Under the pieces are notes generated by a model. That model ran no database searches, was not told where the DNA came from, and saw nothing but the letters and a program-made list of their open reading frames with translations. Positions 8,069-15,961 of a DNA stretch of 64,000 bases are shown piece after piece (the stretch's first letter is position 1; each line of letters opens with the position of its first letter). Both the position numbers and the translations under genes were made by a program. The DNA is from G016756615 sp035556195. GTDB taxonomy: Bacteria; Pseudomonadota; Alphaproteobacteria; Rhizobiales; Rhizobiaceae. The stretch is from assembly GCA_035556195.1 (NCBI GenBank), contig DATMFK010000007.1:193592-257591 (forward strand). Direction: 5' to 3'.

Positions 8069-8890
8069 TCAGGGCTCCAGCTCAGCATTGGTGAATAGAC
8101 TGGTGATCTGCTCGCAGGTCTGTTGCAGGTTTGGAATGATAAGGTCATGAAGGGTCGACTGCGCCATGGCCTCGTCGAAGAACACTGCCGACACCGCGCC
8201 CATCGGCCGTTCTTCAAAGATAACGGGGACAGCAATGACCTTGAGCCCCGGTTCCAAATGTTCCTCGCTCCACGATGCGTAACCCTGTTCATGGAAATCT
8301 CGAATTTTTGACCGAAGTGCTGCCTCGGTGGTGCGGCCCGCATAGTCGCCATCGAGCAGGCTGGCGATCAAGGACTGCTGTTCCGCCCCAGGCAGGGATC
8401 CCAGAAACGCAATTCCAGAGGCGGATGCCGCAATGGGAAAACGACGTCCCTCGAAGATACCTATCTTTATCGGGGCAAGATTGCGGTTGCTGGCCTCGAT
8501 GACCATGTCGTCGCCGTCGCGGACCAGATACTCGGATGGCCACTTGATGCGCTTCGCAAGTTGCACAAGCAGCGGATGCACAAGCGCGTAGGTTGGCGAT
8601 TCAGCGGTTAGGCCGCGAGACAGTTCCTTAGCTTTGCGGGCGACACGATAGCCGCGTCCATCCGGCACCTCGACGACGTAGCCCTCGAGGATCAGCGTCC
8701 TGACAATTCGTATGATGGTGGCCTTGGGGAGGTCGAGAGAACTCTCCAGGCGAGTGATCGTCGCCGTTTGGAAGTTGTTGATCGCGGCCAGAACACGAAG
8801 CCCACGCACCAAGGCCTTGACCGCACCATCCTCGCTCAGGTTCTGCAAGCTCGACCTCGATGTTTTTGCACGCTGCTTGCCAGCGCGCAC
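8069..8890 (-). CDS. IclR family transcriptional regulator
   Basis: Regulator of 273 residues: an N-terminal winged helix (VKALVRGLRVLAAINNF, then LESSLDLPKATIIRIVRTL) and a C-terminal IclR effector domain (VIEASNRNLAPIKIGIFEGRRFPIAASASG; PVIFEERPMGAVSAVFF). The open frame reaches 9010 but would overlap the ATPase gene. The GTG at 8888-8890 is preferred: AGGAGG lies about 10 bases upstream, overlapping the ATPase stop. It is the last gene of the five-gene ABC operon and ends 13 bases from the convergent AroE-like gene. It probably binds the shared palindromes at 7150 and 11941 in response to the imported compound. Confidence 0.9.
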   Translation of the reverse strand: MRAGKQRAKTSRSSLQNLSEDGAVKALVRGLRVLAAINNFQTATITRLESSLDLPKATIIRIVRTLILEGYVVEVPDGRGYRVARKAKELSRGLTAESPTYALVHPLLVQLAKRIKWPSEYLVRDGDDMVIEASNRNLAPIKIGIFEGRRFPIAASASGIAFLGSLPGAEQQSLIASLLDGDYAGRTTEAALRSKIRDFHEQGYASWSEEHLEPGLKVIAVPVIFEERPMGAVSAVFFDEAMAQSTLHDLIIPNLQQTCEQITSLFTNAELEP

Positions 8891-8895
8891 CCTGA

Positions 8896-9675
8896 TTAGC
8901 CTCCTTCGAGCACAGCGCGAAGGAATTTCTTCGTGCGCTCCATTTGCGGAGCCCCGAACAGCTCCGACGGCGGCCCTTCTTCGCAGATCCTGCCGGAGTC
9001 GAAGAAGCAAACGCGATCGGCAAATTCCTTCGCGAACCCCATCTGATGGGTGACCATGATCATCGTCAGGTTGTGCTCGGCCGTAAGGCTTCGGATCACA
9101 TTGAGAACCTCGCCGACGAGTTCCGGATCAAGCGCGGACGTCACCTCGTCGAAGAGCATGACCTTGGGCCGCATGGCAAGCGCCCGGGCGATGGCCACCC
9201 GCTGCTGCTGGCCACCGGACAATGAACTGGGATAGGCATCCGCTTTGTTGCGAAGTCCTACTCGATCGAGGAGCTCCAGCGCGCGTTGTTCCGCTTCCTG
9301 CCGTGGTAAACCGAGCACGTGGCGCTGCGCTTCCGTGCAGTTGCGCAACACGGTCATGTGTGGAAACAGATTGAAGTGCTGGAACACCATGCCGATCTTG
9401 CCCCGAATCCGGCGCAGATGCTGCTCGCCCGCCGCCTCCCTGCGACCGTTGCGTTCGATGAAGTTAAGGGGCTCGCCGTCGACGTAGATCGCGCCTTCGT
9501 CAACCTTCTCCAACGTCATGAGAGCGCGAAGCACGGTTGTCTTTCCTGACCCCGAAGGACCGATGATCGCCAGTCGTTCTCCGCTCGCGACGCTAAGATT
9601 GAGCGAGTCCAGGACGGTCACGGCGCCGAACCTCTTGACCACATTCTCGAACCGCACCATCGGCCTAGCGGACAT
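8896..9675 (-). CDS. Polar amino-acid-type ABC transporter ATP-binding protein (EhuA-like)
   Basis: Cytoplasmic ATPase of 259 residues that powers the importer encoded by the two permease genes upstream. Visible motifs are Walker A GPSGSGKTT (about residue 40), Q-loop VFQHFNLFPHMTV, signature SLSGGQQQR, Walker B VMLFDEVTSALDPE and the switch histidine in MVTHQMGF. The RNGRREAAGEQHLRRIRGK insertion before the Q-loop resembles ectoine/hydroxyectoine EhuA proteins. It overlaps the upstream permease by 11 bases. The family resemblance does not prove an ectoine substrate. Confidence 0.93.
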   Translation of the reverse strand: MSARPMVRFENVVKRFGAVTVLDSLNLSVASGERLAIIGPSGSGKTTVLRALMTLEKVDEGAIYVDGEPLNFIERNGRREAAGEQHLRRIRGKIGMVFQHFNLFPHMTVLRNCTEAQRHVLGLPRQEAEQRALELLDRVGLRNKADAYPSSLSGGQQQRVAIARALAMRPKVMLFDEVTSALDPELVGEVLNVIRSLTAEHNLTMIMVTHQMGFAKEFADRVCFFDSGRICEEGPPSELFGAPQMERTKKFLRAVLEGG

Positions 9676-10342
9676 TGCGACGTTCCTTCGGATTCAGTTT
9701 GTGCTCAGCCACCGAAATCGCCTTGGCCGAGACGAGGCTGACTACGAGAAAGAAGATCCCGACCAGCGTAACCGGCTCGGTATAGCGGTAGTACTCGTTG
9801 CCGATCAGCTTCGCTCTGGCCATGATCTCGATGATGGATATCACCGAGAGCAGCGGCGTCTCCTTGAACATGCTGATGAGGTAATTGCCAAGCATCGGGA
9901 TCATCGGCGGGATCGCCTGCGGAAGCACGATGCTCCAGTAGGTGCGGAACGCACCGAAATTCAATGCAGTGGCGGCTTCCCATTGTCCGCGGTTCACATT
10001 CGCGAGGCCCGCGCGGTAGACTTCGGCGGTGTAGCAGGAATAATGGATGCCGAGAGCCAACAGACCTGCCGTCCAGGCAGGAATGTCAAAGCCGAACTGG
10101 GGTCCGACGAAGTAGAGAAAGTAAATCTGGACCAGCAACGGCGTCGTCCGGATTACTTCCACGCTTTCCGTCACAACCCTGGAGACGCGAGGAGGAGCAT
10201 TGCGCCGAGCGATCGCGAATACCAACCCACCCGCGAGCGAAATGAGATAGGCCAGCAGCGTCGCCTGCACTGTGACGACAGCCGCCTCCGCAAGGAGCGG
10301 TGCACATTTGAAAGCGAAATCCCAATCCCAGAGCTTGCTCAA
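9665..10342 (-). CDS. Polar amino-acid-type ABC permease (EhuD-like)
   Basis: Inner-membrane permease of 225 residues of the His/Glu/Gln/Arg/opine three-TM family, with about five hydrophobic segments. The motif VEVIRTTPLLVQIYFLYFV and the coupling loop GQWEAATALNFGAFRTYWSIVLPQA are both present. It overlaps the first permease by 4 bases (ATGA-type) and the ATPase by 11, so the operon is tightly coupled. It forms a heteromer with the 10339-10989 product. Confidence 0.92.
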   Translation of the reverse strand: MSKLWDWDFAFKCAPLLAEAAVVTVQATLLAYLISLAGGLVFAIARRNAPPRVSRVVTESVEVIRTTPLLVQIYFLYFVGPQFGFDIPAWTAGLLALGIHYSCYTAEVYRAGLANVNRGQWEAATALNFGAFRTYWSIVLPQAIPPMIPMLGNYLISMFKETPLLSVISIIEIMARAKLIGNEYYRYTEPVTLVGIFFLVVSLVSAKAISVAEHKLNPKERRNVR

Positions 10343-10989
10343 CGAACCGCTCTCAGGATGCCGGCAGTGGCGCGCCGTTCAAGGTATCGCATTCCCGGTA
10401 CGATGATCCAGCGGCCCAGCACGTAGTAAATAATTAAAATTGCACCAAAGATTTCGAGTGTTCGATATGTCATCGCATTGAGCGTCGTGCCGACATAGGT
10501 GAGGTCATGGATGGTGATCAGGGAGACCAGCGACGTTGCTTTCAGTATATTGATAAAGTTGTTTCCCCATGCCGGTAACATGATCGCCAACGCCTGAGGC
10601 GCGATGATCCGCCAGAACCGCGTGAACGGAGACATGTTCAGGGCGATCGCTGCCTCGTACTGGCCCTTGGGGACAGCCAGGATGGCGGAGCGAACCATCT
10701 CCGCTCCGTAGGCTCCCGCGTTCAGGCCGATGCCGAGAATGCCCGCGGTGATCGGCGACAGACTCATGCCCAGATGCGGTAGCACAAAATACAACCAGAA
10801 CAGTTGGACGAGCATCGAGCTGCCGCGGAAGAACTCTACGTAGCCCACGGCCAGCCAGCGCACCGGGCGGCTGCGGCTAAGCCTGGCGAGCCCAGCCACG
10901 ACTGCACACAGGACGGCAACCGCCGAGGAGGCGATTGTGAGCACCACGGTAATCGCGGCACCCGTCACCATAGGCTGAAGCAGGTCCAA
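10339..10989 (-). CDS. Polar amino-acid-type ABC permease (EhuC-like)
   Basis: Inner-membrane permease of 216 residues with the family motif YVEFFRGSSMLVQLFWLYFVLP and the coupling loop GQYEAAIALNMSPFTRFWRIIAPQA. It follows the binding-protein gene by about 35 bases and overlaps the second permease gene. The pair of unequal permeases is the usual arrangement for importers of amino acids, opines and compatible solutes. Confidence 0.92.
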   Translation of the reverse strand: MDLLQPMVTGAAITVVLTIASSAVAVLCAVVAGLARLSRSRPVRWLAVGYVEFFRGSSMLVQLFWLYFVLPHLGMSLSPITAGILGIGLNAGAYGAEMVRSAILAVPKGQYEAAIALNMSPFTRFWRIIAPQALAIMLPAWGNNFINILKATSLVSLITIHDLTYVGTTLNAMTYRTLEIFGAILIIYYVLGRWIIVPGMRYLERRATAGILRAVR

Positions 10990-11024
10990 TCGAGCCTCGC
11001 CAGTTTGAGTACGCCGCTTACCTG

Positions 11025-11891
11025 CTACTGCCGTCCGCAGATCTGGGCGGTCGTGATCGAGTCTTGGCTCGGAATGGTATCGGCATCGTAGTTGTAGGGA
11101 GCGACATCCGCGAGCATCTCGTCGGAGCCGAGATAGCTAGCCAGTTCCGCATTGAATGCGGCAGCGAATGTCTCGTCTTCCAAGCGGAAGCCGTAGCCGG
11201 AATATTTGAACGTGTCGGGGTCCTGCTTGTATTCCGCGACAATCTCGAAATCGCTGGTTTTGGCCAGCAGTTCGTTCGCCGCACCTTTGGAAAGGCCGCC
11301 TACATGCGCGCGCCCGGCCTTCAGGGCCTGGAGCATCGCAGGAACGTCCTGAACGAGCATCAAGTCTGATTCCGCGATGCCGGCTTTGGCCGCGACTCCG
11401 ACAAAAGCGTAGCCGGAAATTGTCGCAAGCTTGAGATCGGTAGAATTCTTGATCTGCTCCAGCGAAGTGACGCCCTTTGGGTTACCCTTGAGAACGAGCA
11501 GAGCATCGCCGAAACGTCCGATGGGCTCACTGAACAATACACTCTGGCAGCGATTCGGAGTGATGTACATTCCGACCGTGATGACGTCGAAGCGGGACGC
11601 CTGAAGGCCGGGTATAAGACCGCCCCACTCCGTGACCACCGGCTCGACCTTGGCGCCCATGCGCTCGAGAATCTTGATCGCCATCACATTCATGCTGCCC
11701 GCGGCTTCGCCGGAAGGAGTGGTGATCGCATAAGGCGGATCGATCGAGTAGCCGATCTTGATCGGTTCTCCGGCTTTGACCTTCTCTTCGAGAACCCCCG
11801 CCGAGGCTGGCTGGTGCACGACTTGCAGCACGCAAGCCATGGCAAGCAGAGCCGCACCACGCACTGATGACGTTCTAGAGGTCATTTCCAT
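11025..11891 (-). CDS. Polar amino-acid-type ABC substrate-binding protein (EhuB-like)
   Basis: Periplasmic binding protein of 288 residues and first gene of the five-gene operon. A signal peptide spans residues 1-31 (hydrophobic LLAMACVLQVV, cleavage near PASAG). The family 3 fold follows: IKIGYSIDPPYAITTPSGEAAG, LIPGLQASRFDVITVGMYIT, CQSVLFSEPIGRF. The ITPNRCQSVLFSEP stretch is close to EhuB-type ectoine binders, and most similar families bind polar nitrogenous solutes. The ATG is preceded by AGGAAAAGCTT. A palindrome-like operator sits about 50 bases upstream. Confidence 0.92.
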   Translation of the reverse strand: MEMTSRTSSVRGAALLAMACVLQVVHQPASAGVLEEKVKAGEPIKIGYSIDPPYAITTPSGEAAGSMNVMAIKILERMGAKVEPVVTEWGGLIPGLQASRFDVITVGMYITPNRCQSVLFSEPIGRFGDALLVLKGNPKGVTSLEQIKNSTDLKLATISGYAFVGVAAKAGIAESDLMLVQDVPAMLQALKAGRAHVGGLSKGAANELLAKTSDFEIVAEYKQDPDTFKYSGYGFRLEDETFAAAFNAELASYLGSDEMLADVAPYNYDADTIPSQDSITTAQICGRQ

Positions 11892-11937
11892 AAGCTTTTC
11901 CTGTTCCCCACATCGCTCGCTAATTGGCGATTTTCAT

Positions 11938-11960
11938 TTTTGGACCATAGGTGCATTTTT
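11938..11960. promoter_or_regulatory. Second copy of the TGGACCA operator
   Basis: TGGACCATAGGTGCA (11941-11955) inside T-rich flanks matches 20 of 23 positions of the minus-strand reading of the 7150-7164 palindrome with its flanks. It lies about 50-70 bases ahead of the binding-protein start codon, in promoter position. The right half-site is imperfect (GGTGCA instead of GGTCCA). Confidence 0.6.
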
Positions 11961-12081
11961 GTACGGCGTCAACTCCATTGCCTGTTAGAAGCGACAGGCC
12001 ACACTGGCAGAGGGGCCAGGAGACTGTGGAACGAGCCGCTGTATGGCTCGTCATTTTTGTGGATGTCGACGATAGCCGGGT

Positions 12082-12320
12082 GACGGCGATATCCACGATA
12101 TTGCCAAGAACAGTGGGGCGTGGCCCTGGCCTATGCGGAAGGGAAGGTCGGGTAAGCCTGGGCTACTGCCTCGCCATGTGGCCAGGGTTATCGGCCTTGG
12201 GCCTACTTCTCTCGTCCCGAGTGCTATTATTTGGGCGTCGCCAAGGTCGATCGCGACCAGGTCGAGGAGTATGCCAGGCGGAAGGGCGAAGCAGACTAGC
12301 TCGGACCTATCCTCTAGTAC
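12082..12320 (+). pseudogene. metH: metH remnant: cobalamin-binding loop fused to C-terminal activation domain
   Basis: Decayed fragment of cobalamin-dependent methionine synthase. DGDIHDIAKNSGAW at 12082-12123 matches the B12-binding loop (GDVHDIGKN), including the cobalt-ligand histidine. After a large deletion, AMWPGLSALGL at about 12172-12210 matches the AMWPG motif of the C-terminal domain. A frame change then gives YFSRPECYYLGVAKVDRDQV and EEYARRKG, the usual end of MetH, with stop codons after it. At least two frameshifts and one large internal deletion are needed to explain it. The match is from recognition of family motifs, not a database search. Confidence 0.7.
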
Positions 12321-12553
12321 GTGCTGGCGGCCTATGCGGCGGCGGCGGAGTAGCCGCCCCTCGGCGCCAGAAGCTTAGGTGAGCGATGGCCCGGATCTTG
12401 GCCTTCCACCAGCGCCGGATATGACAGTTGGACCCAGCCGCGGCGTCAGAGATCTTGCCTGGGTATCGCGCCATAGCCGCGCTGCCGCAACGGCGGAATC
12501 ACTGCCTCGGCTGGACTGCGCGCCTCTGAAAATCTAAAAAACGTGTAGTCACC

Positions 12554-12760
12554 ATCCGGCAGGTTAAGGTCGCCCGTGCGCTGATGGGATGGTCTTAGGG
12601 GCTCTCGCTGTCCGTTCTGGCGTATCAGAACCCACCATTGCGCGACTAGAAGCGGAAGATGGCACCCTCGGCGGCCGTCCTGAGACTGTGGCCAAGATAC
12701 AAGGCGTTGGAGACGGAAGGTATCGAGTTCGTTGCTGAAACGGCGGCGGTTCGGGCGTTC
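12554..12760 (+). pseudogene. Remnant of a small XRE-type helix-turn-helix regulator
   Basis: Translated in pieces, IRQVKVARALMGWS followed by a TAG, then (after a frame change) LAVRSGVSEPTIARLEAEDG and TLGGRPETVAKIQ, then (another frame change) ALETEGIEFVAE. This follows the compact one-domain XRE regulators of rhizobia (ARxLLGWSQxxLA, GVSxxTIxRxE, RPETxxxIxxALExAGVEF). The stop replaces the glutamine of WSQ. The gene is clearly dead. Confidence 0.65.
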
Positions 12761-13209
12761 GATTGGCCCACGTTCGAGCGAGACGTAAATTGCGGATACC
12801 GGTATGACGCGGCCGTCAGCCTACGACATCCGTAGGGGACCTCACCCCCCAGCTTGCTGTGGAAGTCGAATGGCGAAAATCGGCGCTCGCTGCATTAGCG
12901 TCCAAAGGCCGCACGGCATCCCCGTTCATTGAATCAGGGCGCTGAAGAGCCCATATCCGGAACATGATTACTCCAGGTCGTCACAAGAAGTATCTGGTCG
13001 TCTCGGCGTCCCTCCTGACGCTTTCGTAGCCCCGAGCGCTCGAACGCTTGCGTTCGTCGTCTCGGGGTCAGCCTCATCACAACAACTGACATGCCTGTCG
13101 TTCCGAGCCGCGTCGGCGGCGCCGGGAAGATCATGCATGTCCGTCCAGCAAGCCGTGTACGGTGCCGCCTTTGCGGCCCGAGCTCGGACGACCGTAAAGG
13201 AGGGACAAA
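12761..13209. other. Stretch without a supported gene
   Basis: No frame has a credible start, ribosome site or family motif. With the two pseudogenes before it, this looks like decaying DNA leading into the promoter region of the DUF1127 gene. A 7-base inverted repeat (CCCCGAG/CTCGGGG) spans about 13028-13066 with a long loop; its role is unclear. Confidence 0.4.
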
Positions 13210-13494
13210 GTGTCCGTATTCGAACATCCATCCGGAACCGCTCATCGCACCTCTGCGTCGCACACGCCAAGAGTTGGCGTCGCGCAACTCCTCCGCAGAG
13301 CGATCCGGCGCTGGCAGACTAATCGCGCCATCAACGCGCTGAGCCGCCTGGACGACAGCCTGCTCGAGGACATCGGCATCTCGCGAAACGATATTCCGAG
13401 AGTGGCGGCAGGTCTCTTCCATCCTGAAGAGGTTCCGCCAAGCCGTTGCGCGCCGGAGTCGACACCGGAAGACCGGATGCGGCGGGCCTTCTGA
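13210..13494 (+). CDS. DUF1127 domain protein
   Basis: Small protein of 94 residues. The centre (LLRRAIRRWQTNRAINALSRLDDSLLEDIGISRNDIPRVAAG, split here as a basic helix and a DxLLxDIGISR motif) is the DUF1127 domain, about residues 26-68. Members are common in alphaproteobacteria and some bind RNA or affect phosphate and stress responses. The GTG start has a near-perfect AAGGAGG ribosome site about 7 bases upstream, which decides the start. The N-terminal 25 residues are not conserved-looking. Confidence 0.85.
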   Translation: MSVFEHPSGTAHRTSASHTPRVGVAQLLRRAIRRWQTNRAINALSRLDDSLLEDIGISRNDIPRVAAGLFHPEEVPPSRCAPESTPEDRMRRAF

Positions 13495-13537
13495 AAGCCG
13501 TTAGTTGACGCGGTGAATCAATCCAGCGGGGTCAACG

Positions 13538-13612
13538 ATGGACACGACCACGAAGACGATCATCGCCGTGGGCATGTTCGGGCTGATGATTGTTGCGTTC
13601 GCGATGATCTGA
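13538..13612 (+). CDS. Possible 24-residue single-pass membrane peptide
   Basis: An ATG-TGA frame gives MDTTTKTIIAVGMFGLMIVA followed by FAMI: a polar N-terminus and one hydrophobic helix. It lies 43 bases after the DUF1127 gene on the same strand. The upstream ribosome site is weak (GCGGGG). It could be a real small membrane protein or chance. Confidence 0.25.
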   Translation: MDTTTKTIIAVGMFGLMIVAFAMI

Positions 13613-13813
13613 TCCCGCAGTCCCGCGTCGCCACCCAACACTGTTAGGATCTAGGTAGCTGTCATGTTCATGGATACATTCGTCAGGATTTCGAGGCTCG
13701 CAGGGAAAGGACGTGTCCTATCCCCGAGCAGGCTCTCTAACCCCTGAATTCCGCACGCAATCCTGCTCCGGGAGATCAATCGCAAGCGGTTCATTCAAAT
13801 ATATACCACGCAC

Positions 13814-14752
13814 TTAGAGTGAAGCGAGCACTTTGCTCCATCGCGGGTCGCGAATGGCAGAGCGCAACCGCATCAGCTTCCACATGCCGAACTTGTAGAA
13901 ATCGAAGTCGATAGTCGAAACTTTCATTTGGATCATCGCCCACAATGACCACTTAAAGTCACCGAGCATGCGATAGGCGAACATACGAGCCCGAATCGCC
14001 GCTTCGACTCTCCCGAAATAATGTTCAATAGCCTCGTCTTGTTGTTCATCGCTCAGGAACATCTCTCCACACCATGTTGCCAAGTCGAAGCACCGGTCGT
14101 TATTCGAAGCGTATTCGAAATCAACGATTGTAATCTTCCCGCCTTTATCAATCAGAAAATTCGCCGGCGCTGGGTCGTTGTAGCAGGGCACGATGTCCAG
14201 CCCGGATGCTTCCAGGGCTGAGCGCGCTCGTTTGTACTGACCATGGAGGGGTTGAAAATCGTGCGAAAGGCGTCCGCCAAGTTCGCGCAACTGCACGATA
14301 TGTTCTTCGATCATATCAAAGACAGTCTTGGATAGGCCCAAAGGGGCGCAATTGTTGAACGCGCGATAGAGTGCGATCGTTCGGTTTCTGACCTCGGGCA
14401 CATGGAAGTCCCGCAAAGTGCATGGACGGGAGCCTTCAACGAAGTCGCAGATCTCAACTCCCAGATCGGCGAGGTAGTCGTATGGTCGCGGACCGATGCC
14501 AAGCATATAGGCGCGCCGGCTCGCCTCAAGGGATGCGCTTCGGTCAATGAACTTCTCCGTGCCCGGGCCGGGCATCTTGACGAAGAAGGCGTTTCGTTCC
14601 CCTGCGATTCTGACGTGCCAGTTCGAGTTGCTAAACCCGCCGAAAATCGGCCGATAGTAGATGTCCTTACCCCGCCAGGCCTGCACGCAAGAAAGCGACT
14701 TCTCCAACTCCCTTTCGGCGGGTGACCCGGCCTCTCCAATCTTGCGTTCCAT
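13814..14752 (-). CDS. Choline-kinase-like phosphotransferase (second of a tandem pair)
   Basis: Predicted small-molecule kinase of 312 residues with the choline/ethanolamine kinase or APH fold. Seen are a glycine-containing ATP loop (FGGFSNSNWHV, about residue 36), the catalytic Brenner-type loop VPCYNDPAPANFLID and the metal site IVDFEYASNNDRCFDLA. The YNDPAPANF form is closer to choline kinases (HND..N) than to antibiotic kinases. The ATG at 14750-14752 has GAGG 8 bases upstream and begins 10 bases after the stop of the other kinase gene. The longer open frame to 15094 overlaps that gene and is not used. It sits in an operon with the DeoR regulator. Confidence 0.88.
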   Translation of the reverse strand: MERKIGEAGSPAERELEKSLSCVQAWRGKDIYYRPIFGGFSNSNWHVRIAGERNAFFVKMPGPGTEKFIDRSASLEASRRAYMLGIGPRPYDYLADLGVEICDFVEGSRPCTLRDFHVPEVRNRTIALYRAFNNCAPLGLSKTVFDMIEEHIVQLRELGGRLSHDFQPLHGQYKRARSALEASGLDIVPCYNDPAPANFLIDKGGKITIVDFEYASNNDRCFDLATWCGEMFLSDEQQDEAIEHYFGRVEAAIRARMFAYRMLGDFKWSLWAMIQMKVSTIDFDFYKFGMWKLMRLRSAIRDPRWSKVLASL

Positions 14753-14762
14753 AACGCACACC

Positions 14763-15818
14763 TCAGAGAGATCTCGCGTATTGATCGAGATCGACGCCCT
14801 GGAGAGCGATGCGGCAACGAATAAGCCGCCAGCAGGCGTAGCGGTAGAACTCGACATCCTTTCGGGGGGACGTGGCATCCATGAAGATGCCCCATAGGGC
14901 CCATGCAAGGTCGTCGGCGATGGCGTAAAGGCGAATTCGATGAAAGCTTGCCAGTCTTGCACTGCCGTCGAACATCTCAAGTGCCAGCAAGTAATCTTTC
15001 TCGTTTTCGAAAACCTCATTCGCGAGGAGCGCAATTTCGTAATAGGGGTCGACGTTCCGGGCCTCATCGAAGTCGACAAGCTGTACCCGGCCATTCGGCC
15101 CGATCAGTATGTTCGAGGCAAGTCCGTCAGCGTGAGCTGGCACATCGTCTAGCCCGGCTGAGGCAATGATGCGTTCGATGCGGCTGACCGAGTTCAGGAG
15201 GGGCGGAAGGTCTTCCGGTGCATTCGGCGCCACGGAGGCACACGCAGCGCGCAGCATCCTGATCCTGTCAAACACGGACCATGAAGATTTGAAACGGGAG
15301 CCGGCGTGGATCTTCTTCTTGGCTTCTATGACCGCATTCAGGAGTTCGGGCCTTTTCAGATCGCTGACGCGCGCGGTCGCCCAATCGTCCAGGAACTCGC
15401 TGACCCATGCCGCGCGCGCAATGTCAAAAGCGAGAATGTCCGGGGCGCACCCCAAAGCGGCTGCCTTGCGCTGCGCGTCGAAGCAAGTCTCTGCATCGAA
15501 GAAAATGCTCTGATCGGGATGAATAACCTTCAGCATCATCGAAGGAGCATGACCGCCGACTGAGAGCAGCAGGCGCGAGCTGTCCATTCCGCGATGTGAG
15601 GGCACGAGCACGCCAGGCTCGGCGGCTTGCGCGGTGATATCCAGCTTCGTTTCCACACCACGCGAGGCTTGCTGGTCAAGCGGAGCACGAAGCGTATCGG
15701 ACGGGAGCGTTTCGCGGCAGCCGGGAAAAGCCAGGCGCAGTCCCATCTCGGCCGCGGCGACACGACTTGCACCCACCGGGTCAACGCGGGGCGCCGTGCC
15801 CCCTTCCAATACAGCCAT
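14763..15818 (-). CDS. Choline-kinase-like phosphotransferase (first of a tandem pair)
   Basis: Second APH/choline-kinase-fold protein, about 351 residues from the chosen start. The catalytic loop reads VPAHADGLASNILIGPNGRVQLVDFDEA, so the HxD...N and DFD residues are kept. Its C-terminus (DLAWALWGIFMDATSPRKDVEFYRYACWRL) is clearly homologous to that of the downstream kinase (FKWSLWAMIQM...FYKFGMWKL). The start is uncertain: the frame is open to a TTG at 15965 that overlaps the DeoR stop codon, while the ATG at 15816-15818 follows GGAAGG at short spacing. Either way it is co-transcribed between deoR-type and kinase genes. Confidence 0.85.
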   Translation of the reverse strand: MAVLEGGTAPRVDPVGASRVAAAEMGLRLAFPGCRETLPSDTLRAPLDQQASRGVETKLDITAQAAEPGVLVPSHRGMDSSRLLLSVGGHAPSMMLKVIHPDQSIFFDAETCFDAQRKAAALGCAPDILAFDIARAAWVSEFLDDWATARVSDLKRPELLNAVIEAKKKIHAGSRFKSSWSVFDRIRMLRAACASVAPNAPEDLPPLLNSVSRIERIIASAGLDDVPAHADGLASNILIGPNGRVQLVDFDEARNVDPYYEIALLANEVFENEKDYLLALEMFDGSARLASFHRIRLYAIADDLAWALWGIFMDATSPRKDVEFYRYACWRLIRCRIALQGVDLDQYARSL

Positions 15819-15961
15819 TTCCTTCCAGCCAATGGTGCGAACGAGCATTCGCGGGCAATGACGAACCCTTTGTCCCGCGAAGACATCCGGCATTCCCCGA
15901 TCAATGCTATAGCTATGCCGCTGGCTGTAAAGTGCCGACTTGCTGTCGCCCAGGGGGGCAG

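Noticed and set aside
8896..11891. Calling the importer a true ectoine/hydroxyectoine transporter (ehuABCD)
   Set aside because: The proteins are EhuABCD-like, but no ectoine breakdown genes (doeA, doeC, doeD, eutC, ectoine-type regulator) are near, and the enzymes present point elsewhere. The DoeB/EutB-like pair at 56.5-58.4 kb belongs to a different importer.
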